Positions 23,481 through 27,618 of a stretch of 27,618 bases of DNA are shown here, piece by piece (the stretch's first letter is position 1; each line of letters begins with the position of its first letter). Origin of the DNA: JAGOBX01 sp036733285 (GTDB lineage: Bacteria > JAGOBX01); NCBI GenBank assembly GCA_036733285.1, contig DAINAU010000041.1, positions 1 through 27,618 of the forward strand, given 5' to 3'. A program made the position numbers and the translations under genes. The notes under the pieces are model-generated. The model worked only from the letters and a program-made list of their open reading frames with translations, made no database searches and was not told the DNA's origin.

Positions 23481-24932
23481 ATGACCATTGCTACATTAGT
23501 TAAAACAATACAGGACATAATGCGCAAAGATGTCGGCGTTGACGGCGACGCGCAGCGTATAAGCCAGATGGTCTGGTTGCTGTTTTTAAAAATATTCGAC
23601 GATAAAGAACAGGAATGGAAGGTTACTATAAAAAGTTACAAATCGCCGTTGCAAACGCGCTTTCAATGGTCAAGCTGGGCGGCGGATTCTGAAGGTATCA
23701 CAGGCGAAGAATTAATTAATTTTGTTAATAATGAATTGTTTCCGGCTTTAAAACGGTTAGCGACCACTGCAGGAGTTTCAGCGCATGGAAAAGTGGTAGG
23801 CGGCGTTTTTGAAGATGCGTATAATTATATGAAATCAGGAACTCTGCTGCGTCAGGTTGTGAATACAATTCAAAATGACCTTGATTTTAATTCGTCCAGC
23901 GACCGTCATTTTTTTAATGACATTTACGAAAAAATACTGGCTGACCTTCAGTCTGCGGGCAATGCCGGCGAATATTATACGCCGCGCGCTGTTACGCAAT
24001 TTATGGTTGATATAATCAATCCGAAATTAGGCGAAACAATACTTGACCCCGCCTGCGGAACCGGCGGTTTTTTAACATCGGCAATTGACCATTTGAAAAA
24101 ACAGATTAATAATTCAAGCGATAAGGATATTTTAAACAAAACGATTTTCGGCGTTGAAAAAAAACCGCTGCCGCACATGCTTGCAATAACTAATATGATG
24201 CTGCGCGATATTGATGTGCCGACAAATATCCGGCATGATAATACGCTCAGCAGACCGCTGAAAGATTACGGACCTAAAGACAGGGTTGATATTGTTATAA
24301 CTAATCCGCCCTTTGGCGGGATGGAAGAATACGGCATTGAAAATAATTTTCCGAAAAAATATCAGACGCGCGAAACCGCAGATTTATTTATGGCGCTGAT
24401 TATGCATAGATTAAAATACGATACAGGACGCGCCGCGGTTGTGCTGCCCGATGGTTTTCTTTTCGGCGAAGGCGCAAAAACAACGCTGAAAAAAGAATTG
24501 ATTGAGGAATTTAATCTGCATACAATCGTCCGTCTGCCGAAAGGCGTATTCAGCCCTTATACCGGTATCAACACAAATATTCTTTTCTTTGATAAAGGCG
24601 GAACAACGAAAAATGTCTGGTTTTTTGAACATCCGTATCCTGAAGGGTATAAATCATATTCGCGCGGAAAACCATTGACTATTGAAGAATTTGAACGCGA
24701 AAAAAAATGGTGGAATAAACGCAAAGAAAATGAATACGCGTGGAAAGTTTCAGCCAAAGATATTGAAGCTAAAAATTTTAATCTTGATTTTAAGAATCCG
24801 CATATTGTAGAAATAACGCATCGCGCTCCGGAAGAATTAATGAAAGAATATGAAGAAATTTCCAAACAGCTTTCCGCTACGCGCGACGCGCTTAAAATGG
24901 AATTAATGCAAGCGCTCGGGAGCTCTAAGTAA
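23481..24932 (+). CDS. hsdM: Type I modification methylase M subunit
   Basis: The 483-residue protein is an N6-adenine DNA methyltransferase. The HsdM N-terminal helical domain (about 1-140) is followed by GEYYTPRAV (163-171), motif I DPACGTGGF (189-197), which binds S-adenosylmethionine, and the catalytic motif IV TNPPF (274-278). The later LPDGFLFGEG and TGINTNILFFDKG are standard for HsdM. It methylates the bipartite target chosen by HsdS and supports restriction with HsdR. The ribosome site GAGGAGA is good. The stop and the hsdS start share one base (TAATG), so M and S are translated together. The long distance to hsdR, with repeats between, suggests M and S have their own promoter, which lets methylation be established independently. 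Confidence 0.95.
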   Translation: MTIATLVKTIQDIMRKDVGVDGDAQRISQMVWLLFLKIFDDKEQEWKVTIKSYKSPLQTRFQWSSWAADSEGITGEELINFVNNELFPALKRLATTAGVSAHGKVVGGVFEDAYNYMKSGTLLRQVVNTIQNDLDFNSSSDRHFFNDIYEKILADLQSAGNAGEYYTPRAVTQFMVDIINPKLGETILDPACGTGGFLTSAIDHLKKQINNSSDKDILNKTIFGVEKKPLPHMLAITNMMLRDIDVPTNIRHDNTLSRPLKDYGPKDRVDIVITNPPFGGMEEYGIENNFPKKYQTRETADLFMALIMHRLKYDTGRAAVVLPDGFLFGEGAKTTLKKELIEEFNLHTIVRLPKGVFSPYTGINTNILFFDKGGTTKNVWFFEHPYPEGYKSYSRGKPLTIEEFEREKKWWNKRKENEYAWKVSAKDIEAKNFNLDFKNPHIVEITHRAPEELMKEYEEISKQLSATRDALKMELMQALGSSK

Positions 24933-26653
24933 TGAAATTATTACAACGATATTTTGATACTGCGCTTGAAACGCCGGACGGTATAAAAAAACTGCGCGAA
25001 CTTATCTTGACGCTCGCTATGAAAGGCAAACTCGTTCCGCAGAATCCGAATGACCAGCCGGCAAGCGAATTGCTCAAAAAAATTTCTGAAGAAAAAAAAC
25101 GGCTAATCAAAGAAGGCAAAATAAAAAAACAAGAACCGCTACCGTCGATTACTAAAAATGAAATCCCTTACGATTTGCCGAAAGGATGGGAATGGGTTAG
25201 ATTAGGGGATGCATCAAGTTTAATTACAAAAGGCTCTTCGCCAAATTGGCAAGGTGTGAATTATACAGATTCCATGAATGGTATATTATTTATTACAAGC
25301 GAAAATGTTGATAATTATAAATTAAAATTTAAGAATAAAAAATATGTTGAAAATAAATTTAACGACATTGAGCCAAGATCCATCTTACAGAAATTCGATG
25401 TTTTAATGAATATTGTTGGAGCTTCGATTGGGCGTGTTGCGTATTATGACTTAGATGAAATAGCAAATATTAATCAAGCAGTTTGTTTAATACGATTATT
25501 AAAACATGATAAATTTATAGATTTAAAATTTTTATTGTTTTTTTTAAATAGTGCGATATGTATTTCGTATATGTATGATAAGCAAGTTGATAATGCTCGG
25601 GCTAATTTAAGTATGACAAATATAAATAAATTTCTAATCCCTTTGCCCCCTTTTTCCGAGCAAAAACGCATTGTTAAAAAAATTGATCAGTTAATGGCGC
25701 TTTGCGATACATTGGAAAAACATCGAAACGAGAGAATTCAAAAGCGGAGAGAAATAAATGCTTCGGCTCTGAATCGTTTAATTAATTCACAAGAGAAAAA
25801 AGACTTGAATACTTCGTGGAAATTTATCACGCGCAATTTTAATGAATTATATTCAGTTTCGGAAAATATTGACGAATTGAAAAAAATTATTCTTCAACTT
25901 GCGATGCAGGGAAAAATTGTTCCGCAAAATCCGAATGACCAACCGGCAAGCGAACTCTTAAACGAAATCGAAAAAGAAAAAAAAAAATTAATCAAAGACG
26001 GCAAACTAAAAGAACAAAAAACTCTTCCGCCGATTAAATCCGAAGAAATCCCTTACGAATTACCTAATGGCTGGGAATTTGTCAGATTAATCAACTTAGG
26101 AAACTGGGCAATAGGTTCTGGTTTTCCTTTAAATATTCAAGGGACTAAAGATTCAGAAATTTTTTTATGTAAAGTTAGTGATATGAATTTGCCAGGAAAT
26201 GAAAAATATATAAACATTGTTAATAATACAATTTCAAAAGAACTGGCCAATGAATATAAAATTAATATTCATAATGCGGGAACAATAATATTTCCTAAAA
26301 TTGGTGGCGCTATAGCTACTAATAAAAGACGTATTTTATCAAGACAAACTGCAATAGATAATAATTGTTTAGGAATAAAGCCATATAAAAACATTGATTT
26401 AAATTGGGCTTATCACATATTATCTTCGTTTGATTTTTCTAAATATCAATCAGGAACTTCTGTCCCTGCTATAAGTCAAAGCATAATTGGTTCAATAATT
26501 ATCGGTTTACCACCGCTACCAGAGCAGCGCCGCATTGTCAAAAAAATTGATAATCTTATGACATTATGCGATACTCTTAGCCAACAAATAATTTCATCAA
26601 CCTCAAAACAGACCGAATTATTCAATTCAGTTTTAGCGCAGGCGGCAGTATGA
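24932..26653 (+). CDS. hsdS: Type I specificity S subunit
   Basis: The 573-residue protein has two similar halves. Each starts with a helical conserved region (LRELILTLAMKGKLVPQNP.. near residue 20 and LKKIILQLAMQGKIVPQNP.. near residue 315). A basic EKKRLIKEGK / EKKKLIKDGK segment, IPYDLPKGWEWVRLG / IPYELPNGWEFVRL, a variable target-recognition domain and PLPPFSEQKRIVKKID / GLPPLPEQRRIVKKID with MALCDTL / MTLCDTL helices follow. Each recognition domain reads one half of the split DNA target. The two recognition domains have lower G+C and different codon use from the conserved parts, fitting exchange by recombination. The last codons overlap the start of the truncated ATPase (ATGA). No break is seen. 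Confidence 0.93.
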   Translation: MKLLQRYFDTALETPDGIKKLRELILTLAMKGKLVPQNPNDQPASELLKKISEEKKRLIKEGKIKKQEPLPSITKNEIPYDLPKGWEWVRLGDASSLITKGSSPNWQGVNYTDSMNGILFITSENVDNYKLKFKNKKYVENKFNDIEPRSILQKFDVLMNIVGASIGRVAYYDLDEIANINQAVCLIRLLKHDKFIDLKFLLFFLNSAICISYMYDKQVDNARANLSMTNINKFLIPLPPFSEQKRIVKKIDQLMALCDTLEKHRNERIQKRREINASALNRLINSQEKKDLNTSWKFITRNFNELYSVSENIDELKKIILQLAMQGKIVPQNPNDQPASELLNEIEKEKKKLIKDGKLKEQKTLPPIKSEEIPYELPNGWEFVRLINLGNWAIGSGFPLNIQGTKDSEIFLCKVSDMNLPGNEKYINIVNNTISKELANEYKINIHNAGTIIFPKIGGAIATNKRRILSRQTAIDNNCLGIKPYKNIDLNWAYHILSSFDFSKYQSGTSVPAISQSIIGSIIIGLPPLPEQRRIVKKIDNLMTLCDTLSQQIISSTSKQTELFNSVLAQAAV

Positions 26654-26802
26654 GATTAAAATACATTTTCATAAGCGAATGTAAAAATTTAAAAAATTTT
26701 GAATTGAATTTTGACGGAAATAGTTTTATTGATGTATTTGCCGGAAAAAATGGGACAGGCAAATCAAATGTATTCGAGGCGTTAGTAGGAATTTTCCGGT
26801 AA
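26650..26802 (+). pseudogene. Truncated AAA ATPase of the restriction-associated type
   Basis: The ATG at 26650 overlaps the hsdS stop and opens a 50-codon frame: MRLKYIFISECKNLKNFELN, then FAGKNGTGKSNVFEALVGIFR and a stop. The N-terminus and Walker A (GKNGTGKS, 32-39) are those of RecF/SMC-like AAA proteins, and resemble the restriction-system-associated AAA ATPase family found next to type I systems. Nothing of the remaining several hundred residues (Walker B, signature) is found downstream. The break lies about 15 bases before the MITE-like element at 26818. I call it a remnant; a functional 50-residue product is unlikely. Confidence 0.75.
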
Positions 26803-26817
26803 TTATTGCAAAAAATT

Positions 26818-26882
26818 GTTACTATTCAGCTACTTTTTTAAACCGTTTTAACGGTTTTTTATGAATAGACCTGAATATTAAC
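26818..26882. mobile_element. Short MITE-like element related to the one at 14981-15124
   Basis: GTTACTATTCAG (26818-26829) and CTGAATATTAAC (26871-26882) form 12-base inverted ends with one mismatch, 65 bases overall. AAAAAATT stands on both sides in direct orientation (26810-26817 and 26883-26890), a possible 8-base target duplication. Bases 26808-26843 match the reverse complement of the right end and flank of the 14981 element apart from a two-base gap. It lies just past the truncated ATPase. Confidence 0.55.
26840..26860 (+). terminator. Terminator-like hairpin inside the short element
   Basis: AAACCGTT (26840-26847) and AACGGTTT (26850-26857) are perfect arms around a TT centre and are followed by further T residues. 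It could end transcription from the hsd genes, but the stem is AT-rich with a very small loop. Confidence 0.35.
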
Positions 26883-26969
26883 AAAAAATTATTTGAAATG
26901 AAAATAAGAGTAATTATCCCGGATAATGCATTAAACGTAAAGCGAAGTTTTTTAAAACATAGATGTATT

Positions 26970-26990
26970 ATTGCGATTTAAAATCGCAAT
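26970..26990. repeat. Perfect 21-base palindrome
   Basis: ATTGCGATTT (26970-26979) and AAATCGCAAT (26981-26990) are exact reverse complements around one central A. Confidence 0.7.
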
Positions 26991-27011
26991 TTATGTTAAA
27001 ACTTCTAAAAA

Positions 27012-27115
27012 CCCGAAAACTTTTTGGTATATTTTTGAGATTTTGAAAAATTTGCAGGAATAAGTATTTTGCTCTGTTTTTACAATTTTTCAAAATCCTT
27101 ATGCGGTTTTCGGGA
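27012..27115. repeat. Palindromic dispersed repeat, copy D
   Basis: GATTTTGAAAAATT (27039-27052) and AATTTTTCAAAATC (27084-27097) form the inner arms, as in copy C at 19321-19398. An additional outer stem CCCGAAAAC (27012-27020) / GTTTTCGGG (27106-27114) is present here. CTTATGCGGTTTTCGGGATT matches the CTTATGCAATTTTCGGATT of copy C. Confidence 0.75.
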
Positions 27116-27119
27116 TTAT

Positions 27120-27351
27120 GACGCTGAAAGCGTCAAATTTCACATAGCCGTTGATGAAATCAACGGTTAATAAAATAATAAACAAACGACCCTGATAAGG
27201 GTCGAATTTCAAGACAGCATTAAATACAACCCTTTCAGTGTTGTTTCTTCAAGTTTGTAATACCGCAGGTTTTTTTGCGCTTCGCGCAGATTTGCCTGCG
27301 CTTCGCGCAGGCTACCTGCGGTTACTTAAAATTCAACCGCGTTCGCGGTTG
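27120..27351. repeat. Array of small perfect hairpins with 3-4 base loops
   Basis: In order: GACGCT-GAA-AGCGTC (27120-27134); CCGTTGAT-GAA-ATCAACGG (27148-27166); CGACCCT-GATA-AGGGTCG (27187-27204); ACAACCCT-TTC-AGTGTTGT (27226-27244, one mismatch); TGCGC-TTC-GCGCA (27276-27288); GCCTGCGC-TTC-GCGCAGGC (27294-27312); CAACCGC-GTTC-GCGGTTG (27334-27351). ACCGCAGGT (27262-27270) and ACCTGCGGT (27314-27322) enclose the fifth and sixth. Stem sequences differ, so this is not a direct-repeat array; the spacing is 10-30 bases. Confidence 0.8.
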
Positions 27352-27469
27352 CAGATTATAAAAACAAATCGAATAGCTTCAAAAAACTAAAAGATTACCT
27401 TTCTGTTTTTATACAAACCGCTTCGCCGGAGCGATAAAATTGCAAGAATCGCATTTTTCCGCCGCCGCT

Positions 27470-27570
27470 TAGTATTTTATCAATAAATTTTTTGTATTTA
27501 CGGCATGAATATATATTAAAGAGCTTTGAAACTTATATAAATTACAGTGTCTTATTAAGGCGCAATTTAT
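27470..27570. repeat. Dispersed ~100-bp intergenic element, copy B
   Basis: Same-orientation match to 13471-13570; see copy A. The GTGTCTTATTAAGGCGCAATTT block is identical. No gene follows within the window. Confidence 0.7.
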
Positions 27571-27575
27571 AGAAA

Positions 27576-27618
27576 ATGCCAGAAAACCGCCGAGTTCTAC
27601 TCGGCGGATGAATGGCAT
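27576..27618. repeat. Nested hairpin at the end of the window
   Basis: Outer arms ATGCCA (27576-27581) and TGGCAT (27613-27618) enclose inner arms CCGCCGAG (27587-27594) and CTCGGCGG (27600-27607) with a five-base loop. The structure starts 6 bases after repeat copy B and may continue past the window. Confidence 0.7.

Larger units (their letters stand above)
26803..27618. other. Gene-free, palindrome-dense region at the window end
   Basis: I find no supportable gene in these 816 bases. They contain a short MITE-like copy, a terminator-like hairpin, a 21-base AT-rich palindrome (26970-26990), palindromic repeat copy D, an array of small perfect hairpins, a dispersed repeat copy B and a nested hairpin at the very end. 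Confidence 0.65.

Noticed and set aside
26898..26981. 27-codon open frame (MKIRVIIPDNALNVKRSFLK..) after the MITE-like element
   Set aside because: Too short, no ribosome site, and it ends inside a palindrome; it is not recognisable as the lost part of the ATPase.
27120..27351. CRISPR array
   Set aside because: The units are hairpins of different sequence without a common direct repeat or even spacer length, and no cas gene is present.
1..27618. tRNA, rRNA, prophage or complete insertion sequence
   Set aside because: No cloverleaf with a T-loop, no rRNA-like stretch, and no transposase, integrase or phage structural gene was found.

Overview
The window is AT-rich DNA from a Gram-negative bacterium. 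Evidence for this is a heptose-activation module (kinase plus adenylyltransferase), lipoproteins with lipoboxes and a porin-like barrel with a signal peptide and a terminal aromatic. I cannot fix the phylum from sequence alone. The mix (SpoIIE-type sensor phosphatase, nucleotide-transporter-like HEAT protein, double-glycine peptide, PAAT transporter with unusual domain architecture, many small intergenic palindromes) suggests a host- or gut-associated anaerobe, but this is inference.

Layout. (1) 1-3039, plus strand: the tail of a membrane protein that looks frameshifted, then a DUF4129-type membrane protein and a DUF4350-type protein, overlapping and co-transcribed. (2) 3023-9121, minus strand: a five-gene run reading leftwards: membrane-sensor PP2C phosphatase, heptose-7-phosphate kinase (RfaE1), a fusion of heptose-1-phosphate adenylyltransferase (RfaE2) with a GT2 glycosyltransferase, a lone transketolase C-terminal half, and a GT87 polytopic glycosyltransferase. 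Together they look like a pathway that makes an activated heptose and puts it on a lipid carrier or surface glycan. (3) 9122-9299: divergent promoter region. (4) 9300-14842, plus strand: a DUF2156 protein, a 1055-residue transporter-like/HEAT/cyclic-nucleotide-domain protein, a SnoaL-like protein and a lipoprotein. (5) 14843-15458: gene-poor stretch with a MITE-like inverted-repeat element and a dispersed intergenic repeat. (6) 15459-19253: the most interesting block, a tightly packed operon of a double-glycine RiPP-like precursor peptide, a kinase-fold protein with SelO-like motif order, a polar-amino-acid-type ABC permease, an ABC ATPase fused to an RsbW-like domain, and a substrate-binding lipoprotein whose two lobes are in swapped order. 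A porin-like gene follows after a palindromic repeat. (7) 20591-26802: type I restriction-modification system (hsdR, hsdM, hsdS) ending in a truncated AAA ATPase next to a second MITE-like element. (8) 26803-27618: no gene, but dense palindromes, including an array of perfect small hairpins and second copies of two repeats seen earlier.

How the parts work together. In block 6 the peptide, the kinase-like protein and the transporter overlap or nearly touch, so they are probably expressed as one unit; what the peptide becomes and whether the transporter handles it is unknown. In block 2 the sensor phosphatase is the promoter-proximal gene of the heptose run. The repeats tie distant intergenic regions together: three different short repeat families recur between 13.4-19.4 kb and 26.8-27.6 kb.
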